From: Ranitomeya variabilis
Taxonomy: Eukaryota > Chordata > Amphibia > Anura > Dendrobatidae
Reading direction: 5' to 3'
DNA: 64,000 nucleotides
NCBI RefSeq assembly: GCF_051348905.1
Contig: NC_135238.1
Location: forward strand, 92,317,988 to 92,381,987
Part shown: piece by piece, positions 33,945 to 46,553 of the stretch
How the letters are laid out: each line of letters begins with the position of its first letter
How positions within the stretch are numbered: position 1 is the stretch's first letter
Position numbers and translations under genes: made by a program
The notes under the pieces: model-generated
Told to the model about the DNA's origin: nothing
The model's input: only the letters and a program-made list of their open reading frames with translations
The model's database searches: none

Positions 33945-34391
33945 ACAAGCTGGAAAGCCTATGAAATCTAGGGAAGATGTCAGCACCAATCAAAACTTTC
34001 AAGTGGTTAACTTAGCAAGACAACATTGAGTTGAGTTTCATTCCATGCACACAGAAACGAGGAACAGGATGTAATTCTCAGTCATGAAGTCCAGCTTTAA
34101 TTTGGGACTTATTTTTCTTCCAAGTTATGACACAAAATAGGCGGATTGAAGGAATTCCACGGCAGGGCCAAAGGAGGAAAAATTAGGAATGATTGAAAAG
34201 TTGGTATTAAAACCCTGAGCACTGGTTTATTTCTTACAGAGTTTGCCCCATTCTAACTTTAAAAAATAGACACTGTAGGAGATAATATAAGGCCACTCTG
34301 ACAAAAGCTGACATAAAATCTTCAGAGAAAGCACACTGACTGGTAAAAATAATCATTACATCTTATCTCCTTAGCGCATGAGCGCCATGTA

Positions 34392-34473
34392 GACGAGGTG
34401 GCCGAGTGGTTAAGGCGATGGACTGCTAATCCATTGTGCTCTGCATGCATGGGTTCGAATCCCATCCTCGTCG
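34392..34473 (+). tRNA. tRNA-Ser-GCT: tRNA-Ser (GCT), unit 29
   Basis: Unchanged copy. Confidence 0.97.
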
Positions 34474-34817
34474 GTTTAATCTGCTTGTTACACGTTGTAT
34501 TGTTTTGATTTCTTTTCTAGCCCAAGCGGTAGATACTTCAAGCTTGAAAGTTTATCTTCCTTTTTAAGAAAGCTGCTATCAAACTTTGCAGAGTCAGAAG
34601 TGTAATTCCACTGGTTTTATCTTTTAATGCTTGATGCATCCTTTATTCTCTAAAGAAAATGATATCATCTAATTCCTTTTTAAGCACTTCGACAGCAGAG
34701 ATTTTTTTCTCTCAACTGCACTATGTTAGGACTGTGGTAAAGACAGGTTTAATGTCATACAAGAACAAAAGTCCTCTTTTTTTGGCTAAAATGGCCCAAA
34801 CTGAGGTGAAGAAAGAA

Positions 34818-34891
34818 AAGCACTGCTGACATTCGAAATCAAGATTTTCTGTTTACTAAACAGGCGCTTTGACCAACTAAGCTAAAGGACA
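34818..34891 (-). pseudogene. tRNA-Thr pseudogene, unit 29
   Basis: 74-nt form; aaaatcc flank. Confidence 0.83.
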
Positions 34892-35078
34892 AAATCCACC
34901 GGTTTTATGTTGTTATGCTTGATGCCATCTTCCTTCCTTTTTGGCCCCTATACAGAAGAAATTCTTAATCTCACAATTGCACTATCAGTAGAGACGCAGC
35001 CAAGGTAAATTTGAGGTTTTACGCAAGTGAAATTCCCATTTTTAAGATAGGAAGTTTGTTTTTCAGATGATGAAAACA

Positions 35079-35152
35079 AGGCACTGCTGAGATTCGAACT
35101 CAGGATCTCCTGTTTACTAGACAGGCGCTTTAACCAACTAAGCCACAGCACC
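35079..35152 (-). tRNA. tRNA-Thr-AGT: tRNA-Thr (AGT), unit 30
   Basis: Unchanged copy. Confidence 0.97.
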
Positions 35153-35599
35153 ACAAGCTGGAAAGCCTATGAAATCTAGGGAAGATGTCAGCACCAATCA
35201 AAACTTTCAAGTGGTTAACTTAGCAAGACAACATTGAGTTGAGTTTCATTCCATGCACACAGAAACGAGGAACAGGATGTAATTCTCAGTCATGAAGTCC
35301 AGCTTTAATTTGGGACTTATTTTTCTTCCAAGTTATGACACAAAATAGGCGGATTGAAGGAATTCCACGGCAGGGCCAAAGGAGGAAAAATTAGGAATGA
35401 TTGAAAAGTTGGTATTAAAACCCTGAGCACTGGTTTATTTCTTACAGAGTTTGCCCCATTCTAACTTTAAAAAATAGACACTGTAGGAGATAATATAAGG
35501 CCACTCTGACAAAAGCTGACATAAAATCTTCAGAGAAAGCACACTGACTGGTAAAAATAATCATTACATCTTATCTCCTTAGCGCATGAGCGCCATGTA

Positions 35600-35681
35600 G
35601 ACGAGGTGGCCGAGTGGTTAAGGCGATGGACTGCTAATCCATTGTGCTCTGCATGCATGGGTTCGAATCCCATCCTCGTCG
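35600..35681 (+). tRNA. tRNA-Ser-GCT: tRNA-Ser (GCT), unit 30
   Basis: Unchanged copy. Confidence 0.97.
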
Positions 35682-36025
35682 GTTTAATCTGCTTGTTACA
35701 CGTTGTATTGTTTTGATTTCTTTTCTAGCCCAAGCGGTAGATACTTCAAGCTTGAAAGTTTATCTTCCTTTTTAAGAAAGCTGCTATCAAACTTTGCAGA
35801 GTCAGAAGTGTAATTCCACTGGTTTTATCTTTTAATGCTTGATGCATCCTTTATTCTCTAAAGAAAATGATATCATCTAATTCCTTTTTAAGCACTTCGA
35901 CAGCAGAGATTTTTTTCTCTCAACTGCACTATGTTAGGACTGTGGTAAAGACAGGTTTAATGTCATACAAGAACAAAAGTCCTCTTTTTTTGGCTAAAAT
36001 GGCCCAAACTGAGGTGAAGAAAGAA

Positions 36026-36099
36026 AAGCACTGCTGACATTCGAAATCAAGATTTTCTGTTTACTAAACAGGCGCTTTGACCAACTAAGCTAAAGGACA
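36026..36099 (-). pseudogene. tRNA-Thr pseudogene, unit 30
   Basis: 74-nt form; aaaaacc flank, the last of this type going right. Confidence 0.83.
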
Positions 36100-36286
36100 A
36101 AAACCACCGGTTTTATGTTGTTATGCTTGATGCCATCTTCCTTCCTTTTTGGCCCCTATACAGAAGAAATTCTTAATCTCACAATTGCACTATCAGTAGA
36201 GACGCAGCCAAGGTAAATTTGAGGTTTTACGCAAGTGAAATTCCCATTTTTAAGATAGGAAGTTTGTTTTTCAGATGATGAAAACA

Positions 36287-36360
36287 AGGCACTGCTGAGA
36301 TTCGAACTCAGGATCTCCTGTTTACTAGACAGGCGCTTTAACCAACTAAGCCACAGCACC
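36287..36360 (-). tRNA. tRNA-Thr-AGT: tRNA-Thr (AGT), unit 31
   Basis: Unchanged copy. Confidence 0.97.
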
Positions 36361-36807
36361 ACAAGCTGGAAAGCCTATGAAATCTAGGGAAGATGTCAGC
36401 ACCAATCAAAACTTTCAAGTGGTTAACTTAGCAAGACAACATTGAGTTGAGTTTCATTCCATGCACACAGAAACGAGGAACAGGATGTAATTCTCAGTCA
36501 TGAAGTCCAGCTTTAATTTGGGACTTATTTTTCTTCCAAGTTATGACACAAAATAGGCGGATTGAAGGAATTCCACGGCAGGGCCAAAGGAGGAAAAATT
36601 AGGAATGATTGAAAAGTTGGTATTAAAACCCTGAGCACTGGTTTATTTCTTACAGAGTTTGCCCCATTCTAACTTTAAAAAATAGACACTGTAGGAGATA
36701 ATATAAGGCCACTCTGACAAAAGCTGACATAAAATCTTCAGAGAAAGCACACTGACTGGTAAAAATAATCATTACATCTTATCTCCTTAGCGCATGAGCG
36801 CCATGTA

Positions 36808-36889
36808 GACGAGGTGGCCGAGTGGTTAAGGCGATGGACTGCTAATCCATTGTGCTCTGCATGCATGGGTTCGAATCCCATCCTCGTCG
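36808..36889 (+). tRNA. tRNA-Ser-GCT: tRNA-Ser (GCT), unit 31
   Basis: Unchanged copy. Confidence 0.97.
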
Positions 36890-37233
36890 GTTTAATCTGC
36901 TTGTTACACGTTGTATTGTTTTGATTTCTTTTCTAGCCCAAGCGGTAGATACTTCAAGCTTGAAAGTTTATCTTCCTTTTTAAGAAAGCTGCTATCAAAC
37001 TTTGCAGAGTCAGAAGTGTAATTCCACTGGTTTTATCTTTTAATGCTTGATGCATCCTTTATTCTCTAAAGAAAATGATATCATCTAATTCCTTTTTAAG
37101 CACTTCGACAGCAGAGATTTTTTTCTCTCAACTGCACTATGTTAGGACTGTGGTAAAGACAGGTTTAATGTCATACAAGAACAAAAGTCCTCTTTTTTTG
37201 GCTAAAATGGCCCAAACTGAGGTGAAGAAAGAA

Positions 37234-37307
37234 AAGCACTGCTGACATTCGAAATCAAGATTTTCTGTTTACTAAACAGGCGCTTTGACCAACTAAGCTA
37301 AAGGACA
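37234..37307 (-). pseudogene. tRNA-Thr pseudogene, unit 31
   Basis: 74-nt form; aaaatcc flank. Confidence 0.83.
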
Positions 37308-37494
37308 AAATCCACCGGTTTTATGTTGTTATGCTTGATGCCATCTTCCTTCCTTTTTGGCCCCTATACAGAAGAAATTCTTAATCTCACAATTGCACTA
37401 TCAGTAGAGACGCAGCCAAGGTAAATTTGAGGTTTTACGCAAGTGAAATTCCCATTTTTAAGATAGGAAGTTTGTTTTTCAGATGATGAAAACA

Positions 37495-37568
37495 AGGCAC
37501 TGCTGAGATTCGAACTCAGGATCTCCTGTTTACTAGACAGGCGCTTTAACCAACTAAGCCACAGCACC
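37495..37568 (-). tRNA. tRNA-Thr-AGT: tRNA-Thr (AGT), unit 32
   Basis: Unchanged copy. Confidence 0.97.
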
Positions 37569-38015
37569 ACAAGCTGGAAAGCCTATGAAATCTAGGGAAG
37601 ATGTCAGCACCAATCAAAACTTTCAAGTGGTTAACTTAGCAAGACAACATTGAGTTGAGTTTCATTCCATGCACACAGAAACGAGGAACAGGATGTAATT
37701 CTCAGTCATGAAGTCCAGCTTTAATTTGGGACTTATTTTTCTTCCAAGTTATGACACAAAATAGGCGGATTGAAGGAATTCCACGGCAGGGCCAAAGGAG
37801 GAAAAATTAGGAATGATTGAAAAGTTGGTATTAAAACCCTGAGCACTGGTTTATTTCTTACAGAGTTTGCCCCATTCTAACTTTAAAAAATAGACACTGT
37901 AGGAGATAATATAAGGCCACTCTGACAAAAGCTGACATAAAATCTTCAGAGAAAGCACACTGACTGGTAAAAATAATCATTACATCTTATCTCCTTAGCG
38001 CATGAGCGCCATGTA

Positions 38016-38097
38016 GACGAGGTGGCCGAGTGGTTAAGGCGATGGACTGCTAATCCATTGTGCTCTGCATGCATGGGTTCGAATCCCATCCTCGTCG
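38016..38097 (+). tRNA. tRNA-Ser-GCT: tRNA-Ser (GCT), unit 32
   Basis: Unchanged copy. Confidence 0.97.
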
Positions 38098-38441
38098 GTT
38101 TAATCTGCTTGTTACACGTTGTATTGTTTTGATTTCTTTTCTAGCCCAAGCGGTAGATACTTCAAGCTTGAAAGTTTATCTTCCTTTTTAAGAAAGCTGC
38201 TATCAAACTTTGCAGAGTCAGAAGTGTAATTCCACTGGTTTTATCTTTTAATGCTTGATGCATCCTTTATTCTCTAAAGAAAATGATATCATCTAATTCC
38301 TTTTTAAGCACTTCGACAGCAGAGATTTTTTTCTCTCAACTGCACTATGTTAGGACTGTGGTAAAGACAGGTTTAATGTCATACAAGAACAAAAGTCCTC
38401 TTTTTTTGGCTAAAATGGCCCAAACTGAGGTGAAGAAAGAA

Positions 38442-38515
38442 AAGCACTGCTGACATTCGAAATCAAGATTTTCTGTTTACTAAACAGGCGCTTTGACCAA
38501 CTAAGCTAAAGGACA
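38442..38515 (-). pseudogene. tRNA-Thr pseudogene, unit 32
   Basis: 74-nt form; aaaatcc flank. Confidence 0.83.
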
Positions 38516-38702
38516 AAATCCACCGGTTTTATGTTGTTATGCTTGATGCCATCTTCCTTCCTTTTTGGCCCCTATACAGAAGAAATTCTTAATCTCACAA
38601 TTGCACTATCAGTAGAGACGCAGCCAAGGTAAATTTGAGGTTTTACGCAAGTGAAATTCCCATTTTTAAGATAGGAAGTTTGTTTTTCAGATGATGAAAA
38701 CA

Positions 38703-38776
38703 AGGCACTGCTGAGATTCGAACTCAGGATCTCCTGTTTACTAGACAGGCGCTTTAACCAACTAAGCCACAGCACC
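38703..38776 (-). tRNA. tRNA-Thr-AGT: tRNA-Thr (AGT), unit 33
   Basis: Unchanged copy. Confidence 0.97.
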
Positions 38777-39223
38777 ACAAGCTGGAAAGCCTATGAAATC
38801 TAGGGAAGATGTCAGCACCAATCAAAACTTTCAAGTGGTTAACTTAGCAAGACAACATTGAGTTGAGTTTCATTCCATGCACACAGAAACGAGGAACAGG
38901 ATGTAATTCTCAGTCATGAAGTCCAGCTTTAATTTGGGACTTATTTTTCTTCCAAGTTATGACACAAAATAGGCGGATTGAAGGAATTCCACGGCAGGGC
39001 CAAAGGAGGAAAAATTAGGAATGATTGAAAAGTTGGTATTAAAACCCTGAGCACTGGTTTATTTCTTACAGAGTTTGCCCCATTCTAACTTTAAAAAATA
39101 GACACTGTAGGAGATAATATAAGGCCACTCTGACAAAAGCTGACATAAAATCTTCAGAGAAAGCACACTGACTGGTAAAAATAATCATTACATCTTATCT
39201 CCTTAGCGCATGAGCGCCATGTA

Positions 39224-39305
39224 GACGAGGTGGCCGAGTGGTTAAGGCGATGGACTGCTAATCCATTGTGCTCTGCATGCATGGGTTCGAATCCCATCCT
39301 CGTCG
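39224..39305 (+). tRNA. tRNA-Ser-GCT: tRNA-Ser (GCT), unit 33
   Basis: Unchanged copy. Confidence 0.97.
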
Positions 39306-39649
39306 GTTTAATCTGCTTGTTACACGTTGTATTGTTTTGATTTCTTTTCTAGCCCAAGCGGTAGATACTTCAAGCTTGAAAGTTTATCTTCCTTTTTAAG
39401 AAAGCTGCTATCAAACTTTGCAGAGTCAGAAGTGTAATTCCACTGGTTTTATCTTTTAATGCTTGATGCATCCTTTATTCTCTAAAGAAAATGATATCAT
39501 CTAATTCCTTTTTAAGCACTTCGACAGCAGAGATTTTTTTCTCTCAACTGCACTATGTTAGGACTGTGGTAAAGACAGGTTTAATGTCATACAAGAACAA
39601 AAGTCCTCTTTTTTTGGCTAAAATGGCCCAAACTGAGGTGAAGAAAGAA

Positions 39650-39723
39650 AAGCACTGCTGACATTCGAAATCAAGATTTTCTGTTTACTAAACAGGCGCT
39701 TTGACCAACTAAGCTAAAGGACA
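39650..39723 (-). pseudogene. tRNA-Thr pseudogene, unit 33
   Basis: 74-nt form; aaaatcc flank. Confidence 0.83.
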
Positions 39724-39910
39724 AAATCCACCGGTTTTATGTTGTTATGCTTGATGCCATCTTCCTTCCTTTTTGGCCCCTATACAGAAGAAATTCTTAA
39801 TCTCACAATTGCACTATCAGTAGAGACGCAGCCAAGGTAAATTTGAGGTTTTACGCAAGTGAAATTCCCATTTTTAAGATAGGAAGTTTGTTTTTCAGAT
39901 GATGAAAACA

Positions 39911-39984
39911 AGGCACTGCTGAGATTCGAACTCAGGATCTCCTGTTTACTAGACAGGCGCTTTAACCAACTAAGCCACAGCACC
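39911..39984 (-). tRNA. tRNA-Thr-AGT: tRNA-Thr (AGT), unit 34
   Basis: Unchanged copy. The spacer has the last cgt / tcttt / ggcag haplotype in the window. Confidence 0.97.
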
Positions 39985-40431
39985 ACAAGCTGGAAAGCCT
40001 ATGAAATCTAGGGAAGATGTCAGCACCAATCAAAACTTTCAAGTGGTTAACTTAGCAAGACAACATTGAGTTGAGTTTCATTCCATGCACACAGAAACGT
40101 GGAACAGGATGTCTTTCTCAGTCATGAAGTCCAGCTTTAATTTGGGACTTATTTTTCTTCCAAGTTATGACACAAAATAGGCAGATTGAAGGAATTCCAC
40201 GGCAGGGCCAAAGGAGGAAAAATTAGGAATGATTGAAAAGTTGGTATTAAAACCCTGAGCACTGGTTTATTTCTTACAGAGTTTGCCCCATTCTAACTTT
40301 AAAAAATAGACACTGTAGGAGATAATATAAGGCCACTCTGACAAAAGCTGACATAAAATCTTCAGAGAAAGCACACTGACTGGTAAAAATAATCATTACA
40401 TCTTATCTCCTTAGCGCATGAGCGCCATGTA

Positions 40432-40513
40432 GACGAGGTGGCCGAGTGGTTAAGGCGATGGACTGCTAATCCATTGTGCTCTGCATGCATGGGTTCGAAT
40501 CCCATCCTCGTCG
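40432..40513 (+). tRNA. tRNA-Ser-GCT: tRNA-Ser (GCT), unit 34
   Basis: Unchanged copy. Confidence 0.97.
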
Positions 40514-40857
40514 GTTTAATCTGCTTGTTACACGTTGTATTGTTTTGATTTCTTTTCTAGCCCAAGCGGTAGATACTTCAAGCTTGAAAGTTTATCTTCC
40601 TTTTTAAGAAAGCTGCTATCAAACTTTGCAGAGTCAGAAGTGTAATTCCACTGGTTTTATCTTTTAATGCTTGATGCATCCTTTATTCTCTAAAGAAAAT
40701 GATATCATCTAATTCCTTTTTAAGCACTTCGACAGCAGAGATTTTTTTCTCTCAACTGCACTATGTTAGGACTGTGGTAAAGACAGGTTTAATGTCATAC
40801 AAGAACAAAAGTCCTCTTTTTTTGGCTAAAATGGCCCAAACTGAGGTGAAGAAAGAA

Positions 40858-40931
40858 AAGCACTGCTGACATTCGAAATCAAGATTTTCTGTTTACTAAA
40901 CAGGCGCTTTGACCAACTAAGCTAAAGGACA
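40858..40931 (-). pseudogene. tRNA-Thr pseudogene, unit 34
   Basis: 74-nt form; aaaatcc flank. Confidence 0.83.
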
Positions 40932-41118
40932 AAATCCACCGGTTTTATGTTGTTATGCTTGATGCCATCTTCCTTCCTTTTTGGCCCCTATACAGAAGAA
41001 ATTCTTAATCTCACAATTGCACTATCAGTAGAGACGCAGCCAAGGTAAATTTGAGGTTTTACGCAAGTGAAATTCCCATTTTTAAGATAGGAAGTTTGTT
41101 TTTCAGATGATGAAAACA

Positions 41119-41192
41119 AGGCACTGCTGAGATTCGAACTCAGGATCTCCTGTTTACTAGACAGGCGCTTTAACCAACTAAGCCACAGCACC
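41119..41192 (-). tRNA. tRNA-Thr-AGT: tRNA-Thr (AGT), unit 35
   Basis: Unchanged copy. Confidence 0.97.
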
Positions 41193-41639
41193 ACAAGCTG
41201 GAAAGCCTATGAAATCTAGGGAAGATGTCAGCACCAATCAAAACTTTCAAGTGGTTAACTTAGCAAGACAACATTGAGTTGAGTTTCATTCCATGCACAC
41301 AGAAACGAGGAACAGGATGTAATTCTCAGTCATGAAGTCCAGCTTTAATTTGGGACTTATTTTTCTTCCAAGTTATGACACAAAATAGGCGGATTGAAGG
41401 AATTCCACGGCAGGGCCAAAGGAGGAAAAATTAGGAATGATTGAAAAGTTGGTATTAAAACCCTGAGCACTGGTTTATTTCTTACAGAGTTTGCCCCATT
41501 CTAACTTTAAAAAATAGACACTGTAGGAGATAATATAAGGCCACTCTGACAAAAGCTGACATAAAATCTTCAGAGAAAGCACACTGACTGGTAAAAATAA
41601 TCATTACATCTTATCTCCTTAGCGCATGAGCGCCATGTA

Positions 41640-41721
41640 GACGAGGTGGCCGAGTGGTTAAGGCGATGGACTGCTAATCCATTGTGCTCTGCATGCATGG
41701 GTTCGAATCCCATCCTCGTCG
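41640..41721 (+). tRNA. tRNA-Ser-GCT: tRNA-Ser (GCT), unit 35
   Basis: Unchanged copy. Confidence 0.97.
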
Positions 41722-42065
41722 GTTTAATCTGCTTGTTACACGTTGTATTGTTTTGATTTCTTTTCTAGCCCAAGCGGTAGATACTTCAAGCTTGAAAGTT
41801 TATCTTCCTTTTTAAGAAAGCTGCTATCAAACTTTGCAGAGTCAGAAGTGTAATTCCACTGGTTTTATCTTTTAATGCTTGATGCATCCTTTATTCTCTA
41901 AAGAAAATGATATCATCTAATTCCTTTTTAAGCACTTCGACAGCAGAGATTTTTTTCTCTCAACTGCACTATGTTAGGACTGTGGTAAAGACAGGTTTAA
42001 TGTCATACAAGAACAAAAGTCCTCTTTTTTTGGCTAAAATGGCCCAAACTGAGGTGAAGAAAGAA

Positions 42066-42139
42066 AAGCACTGCTGACATTCGAAATCAAGATTTTCTGT
42101 TTACTAAACAGGCGCTTTGACCAACTAAGCTAAAGGACA
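42066..42139 (-). pseudogene. tRNA-Thr pseudogene, unit 35
   Basis: 74-nt form; aaaatcc flank. Confidence 0.83.
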
Positions 42140-42326
42140 AAATCCACCGGTTTTATGTTGTTATGCTTGATGCCATCTTCCTTCCTTTTTGGCCCCTATA
42201 CAGAAGAAATTCTTAATCTCACAATTGCACTATCAGTAGAGACGCAGCCAAGGTAAATTTGAGGTTTTACGCAAGTGAAATTCCCATTTTTAAGATAGGA
42301 AGTTTGTTTTTCAGATGATGAAAACA

Positions 42327-42400
42327 AGGCACTGCTGAGATTCGAACTCAGGATCTCCTGTTTACTAGACAGGCGCTTTAACCAACTAAGCCACAGCACC
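42327..42400 (-). tRNA. tRNA-Thr-AGT: tRNA-Thr (AGT), unit 36
   Basis: Unchanged copy. The spacer has the mixed cga / tcttt / ggcgg pattern. Confidence 0.97.
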
Positions 42401-42847
42401 ACAAGCTGGAAAGCCTATGAAATCTAGGGAAGATGTCAGCACCAATCAAAACTTTCAAGTGGTTAACTTAGCAAGACAACATTGAGTTGAGTTTCATTCC
42501 ATGCACACAGAAACGAGGAACAGGATGTCTTTCTCAGTCATGAAGTCCAGCTTTAATTTGGGACTTATTTTTCTTCCAAGTTATGACACAAAATAGGCGG
42601 ATTGAAGGAATTCCACGGCAGGGCCAAAGGAGGAAAAATTAGGAATGATTGAAAAGTTGGTATTAAAACCCTGAGCACTGGTTTATTTCTTACAGAGTTT
42701 GCCCCATTCTAACTTTAAAAAATAGACACTGTAGGAGATAATATAAGGCCACTCTGACAAAAGCTGACATAAAATCTTCAGAGAAAGCACACTGACTGGT
42801 AAAAATAATCATTACATCTTATCTCCTTAGCGCGTGAGCGCCATGTA

Positions 42848-42929
42848 GACGAGGTGGCCGAGTGGTTAAGGCGATGGACTGCTAATCCATTGTGCTCTGC
42901 ATGCATGGGTTCGAATCCCATCCTCGTCG
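42848..42929 (+). tRNA. tRNA-Ser-GCT: tRNA-Ser (GCT), unit 36
   Basis: Unchanged gene. The 5' flank reads gcgcgtgag, as in unit 14. Confidence 0.97.
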
Positions 42930-43273
42930 GTTTAATCTGCTTGTTACACGTTGTATTGTTTTGATTTCTTTTCTAGCCCAAGCGGTAGATACTTCAAGCT
43001 TGAAAGTTTATCTTCCTTTTTAAGAAAGCTGCTATCAAACTTTGCAGAGTCAGAAGTGTAATTCCACTGGTTTTATCTTTTAATGCTTGATGCATCCTTT
43101 ATTCTCTAAAGAAAATGATATCATCTAATTCCTTTTTAAGCACTTCGACAGCAGAGATTTTTTTCTCTCAACTGCACTATGTTAGGACTGTGGTAAAGAC
43201 AGGTTTAATGTCATACAAGAACAAAAGTCCTCTTTTTTTGGCTAAAATGGCCCAAACTGAGGTGAAGAAAGAA

Positions 43274-43347
43274 AAGCACTGCTGACATTCGAAATCAAGA
43301 TTTTCTGTTTACTAAACAGGCGCTTTGACCAACTAAGCTAAAGGACA
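43274..43347 (-). pseudogene. tRNA-Thr pseudogene, unit 36
   Basis: 74-nt form; aaaatcc flank. Confidence 0.83.
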
Positions 43348-43534
43348 AAATCCACCGGTTTTATGTTGTTATGCTTGATGCCATCTTCCTTCCTTTTTGG
43401 CCCCTATACAGAAGAAATTCTTAATCTCACAATTGCACTATCAGTAGAGACGCAGCCAAGGTAAATTTGAGGTTTTACGCAAGTGAAATTCCCATTTTTA
43501 AGATAGGAAGTTTGTTTTTCAGATGATGAAAACA

Positions 43535-43608
43535 AGGCACTGCTGAGATTCGAACTCAGGATCTCCTGTTTACTAGACAGGCGCTTTAACCAACTAAGCC
43601 ACAGCACC
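43535..43608 (-). tRNA. tRNA-Thr-AGT: tRNA-Thr (AGT), unit 37
   Basis: Unchanged copy. Confidence 0.97.
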
Positions 43609-44055
43609 ACAAGCTGGAAAGCCTATGAAATCTAGGGAAGATGTCAGCACCAATCAAAACTTTCAAGTGGTTAACTTAGCAAGACAACATTGAGTTGAGT
43701 TTCATTCCATGCACACAGAAACGAGGAACAGGATGTAATTCTCAGTCATGAAGTCCAGCTTTAATTTGGGACTTATTTTTCTTCCAAGTTATGACACAAA
43801 ATAGGCGGATTGAAGGAATTCCACGGCAGGGCCAAAGGAGGAAAAATTAGGAATGATTGAAAAGTTGGTATTAAAACCCTGAGCACTGGTTTATTTCTTA
43901 CAGAGTTTGCCCCATTCTAACTTTAAAAAATAGACACTGTAGGAGATAATATAAGGCCACTCTGACAAAAGCTGACATAAAATCTTCAGAGAAAGCACAC
44001 TGACTGGTAAAAATAATCATTACATCTTATCTCCTTAGCGCATGAGCGCCATGTA

Positions 44056-44137
44056 GACGAGGTGGCCGAGTGGTTAAGGCGATGGACTGCTAATCCATTG
44101 TGCTCTGCATGCATGGGTTCGAATCCCATCCTCGTCG
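44056..44137 (+). tRNA. tRNA-Ser-GCT: tRNA-Ser (GCT), unit 37
   Basis: Unchanged copy. Confidence 0.97.
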
Positions 44138-44481
44138 GTTTAATCTGCTTGTTACACGTTGTATTGTTTTGATTTCTTTTCTAGCCCAAGCGGTAGATAC
44201 TTCAAGCTTGAAAGTTTATCTTCCTTTTTAAGAAAGCTGCTATCAAACTTTGCAGAGTCAGAAGTGTAATTCCACTGGTTTTATCTTTTAATGCTTGATG
44301 CATCCTTTATTCTCTAAAGAAAATGATATCATCTAATTCCTTTTTAAGCACTTCGACAGCAGAGATTTTTTTCTCTCAACTGCACTATGTTAGGACTGTG
44401 GTAAAGACAGGTTTAATGTCATACAAGAACAAAAGTCCTCTTTTTTTGGCTAAAATGGCCCAAACTGAGGTGAAGAAAGAA

Positions 44482-44555
44482 AAGCACTGCTGACATTCGA
44501 AATCAAGATTTTCTGTTTACTAAACAGGCGCTTTGACCAACTAAGCTAAAGGACA
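44482..44555 (-). pseudogene. tRNA-Thr pseudogene, unit 37
   Basis: 74-nt form; aaaatcc flank. Confidence 0.83.
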
Positions 44556-44742
44556 AAATCCACCGGTTTTATGTTGTTATGCTTGATGCCATCTTCCTTC
44601 CTTTTTGGCCCCTATACAGAAGAAATTCTTAATCTCACAATTGCACTATCAGTAGAGACGCAGCCAAGGTAAATTTGAGGTTTTACGCAAGTGAAATTCC
44701 CATTTTTAAGATAGGAAGTTTGTTTTTCAGATGATGAAAACA

Positions 44743-44816
44743 AGGCACTGCTGAGATTCGAACTCAGGATCTCCTGTTTACTAGACAGGCGCTTTAACCA
44801 ACTAAGCCACAGCACC
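44743..44816 (-). tRNA. tRNA-Thr-AGT: tRNA-Thr (AGT), unit 38
   Basis: Unchanged copy. Confidence 0.97.
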
Positions 44817-45263
44817 ACAAGCTGGAAAGCCTATGAAATCTAGGGAAGATGTCAGCACCAATCAAAACTTTCAAGTGGTTAACTTAGCAAGACAACATTG
44901 AGTTGAGTTTCATTCCATGCACACAGAAACGAGGAACAGGATGTAATTCTCAGTCATGAAGTCCAGCTTTAATTTGGGACTTATTTTTCTTCCAAGTTAT
45001 GACACAAAATAGGCGGATTGAAGGAATTCCACGGCAGGGCCAAAGGAGGAAAAATTAGGAATGATTGAAAAGTTGGTATTAAAACCCTGAGCACTGGTTT
45101 ATTTCTTACAGAGTTTGCCCCATTCTAACTTTAAAAAATAGACACTGTAGGAGATAATATAAGGCCACTCTGACAAAAGCTGACATAAAATCTTCAGAGA
45201 AAGCACACTGACTGGTAAAAATAATCATTACATCTTATCTCCTTAGCGCATGAGCGCCATGTA

Positions 45264-45345
45264 GACGAGGTGGCCGAGTGGTTAAGGCGATGGACTGCTA
45301 ATCCATTGTGCTCTGCATGCATGGGTTCGAATCCCATCCTCGTCG
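45264..45345 (+). tRNA. tRNA-Ser-GCT: tRNA-Ser (GCT), unit 38
   Basis: Unchanged copy. Confidence 0.97.
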
Positions 45346-45689
45346 GTTTAATCTGCTTGTTACACGTTGTATTGTTTTGATTTCTTTTCTAGCCCAAGCG
45401 GTAGATACTTCAAGCTTGAAAGTTTATCTTCCTTTTTAAGAAAGCTGCTATCAAACTTTGCAGAGTCAGAAGTGTAATTCCACTGGTTTTATCTTTTAAT
45501 GCTTGATGCATCCTTTATTCTCTAAAGAAAATGATATCATCTAATTCCTTTTTAAGCACTTCGACAGCAGAGATTTTTTTCTCTCAACTGCACTATGTTA
45601 GGACTGTGGTAAAGACAGGTTTAATGTCATACAAGAACAAAAGTCCTCTTTTTTTGGCTAAAATGGCCCAAACTGAGGTGAAGAAAGAA

Positions 45690-45763
45690 AAGCACTGCTG
45701 ACATTCGAAATCAAGATTTTCTGTTTACTAAACAGGCGCTTTGACCAACTAAGCTAAAGGACA
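45690..45763 (-). pseudogene. tRNA-Thr pseudogene, unit 38
   Basis: 74-nt form; aaaatcc flank. Confidence 0.83.
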
Positions 45764-45950
45764 AAATCCACCGGTTTTATGTTGTTATGCTTGATGCCAT
45801 CTTCCTTCCTTTTTGGCCCCTATACAGAAGAAATTCTTAATCTCACAATTGCACTATCAGTAGAGACGCAGCCAAGGTAAATTTGAGGTTTTACGCAAGT
45901 GAAATTCCCATTTTTAAGATAGGAAGTTTGTTTTTCAGATGATGAAAACA

Positions 45951-46024
45951 AGGCACTGCTGAGATTCGAACTCAGGATCTCCTGTTTACTAGACAGGCGC
46001 TTTAACCAACTAAGCCACAGCACC
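45951..46024 (-). tRNA. tRNA-Thr-AGT: tRNA-Thr (AGT), unit 39
   Basis: Unchanged copy. Confidence 0.97.
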
Positions 46025-46471
46025 ACAAGCTGGAAAGCCTATGAAATCTAGGGAAGATGTCAGCACCAATCAAAACTTTCAAGTGGTTAACTTAGCAAGA
46101 CAACATTGAGTTGAGTTTCATTCCATGCACACAGAAACGAGGAACAGGATGTAATTCTCAGTCATGAAGTCCAGCTTTAATTTGGGACTTATTTTTCTTC
46201 CAAGTTATGACACAAAATAGGCGGATTGAAGGAATTCCACGGCAGGGCCAAAGGAGGAAAAATTAGGAATGATTGAAAAGTTGGTATTAAAACCCTGAGC
46301 ACTGGTTTATTTCTTACAGAGTTTGCCCCATTCTAACTTTAAAAAATAGACACTGTAGGAGATAATATAAGGCCACTCTGACAAAAGCTGACATAAAATC
46401 TTCAGAGAAAGCACACTGACTGGTAAAAATAATCATTACATCTTATCTCCTTAGCGCATGAGCGCCATGTA

Positions 46472-46553
46472 GACGAGGTGGCCGAGTGGTTAAGGCGATG
46501 GACTGCTAATCCATTGTGCTCTGCATGCATGGGTTCGAATCCCATCCTCGTCG
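46472..46553 (+). tRNA. tRNA-Ser-GCT: tRNA-Ser (GCT), unit 39
   Basis: Unchanged copy. The downstream spacer reads gaaaattatatc, as in unit 1. Confidence 0.97.
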
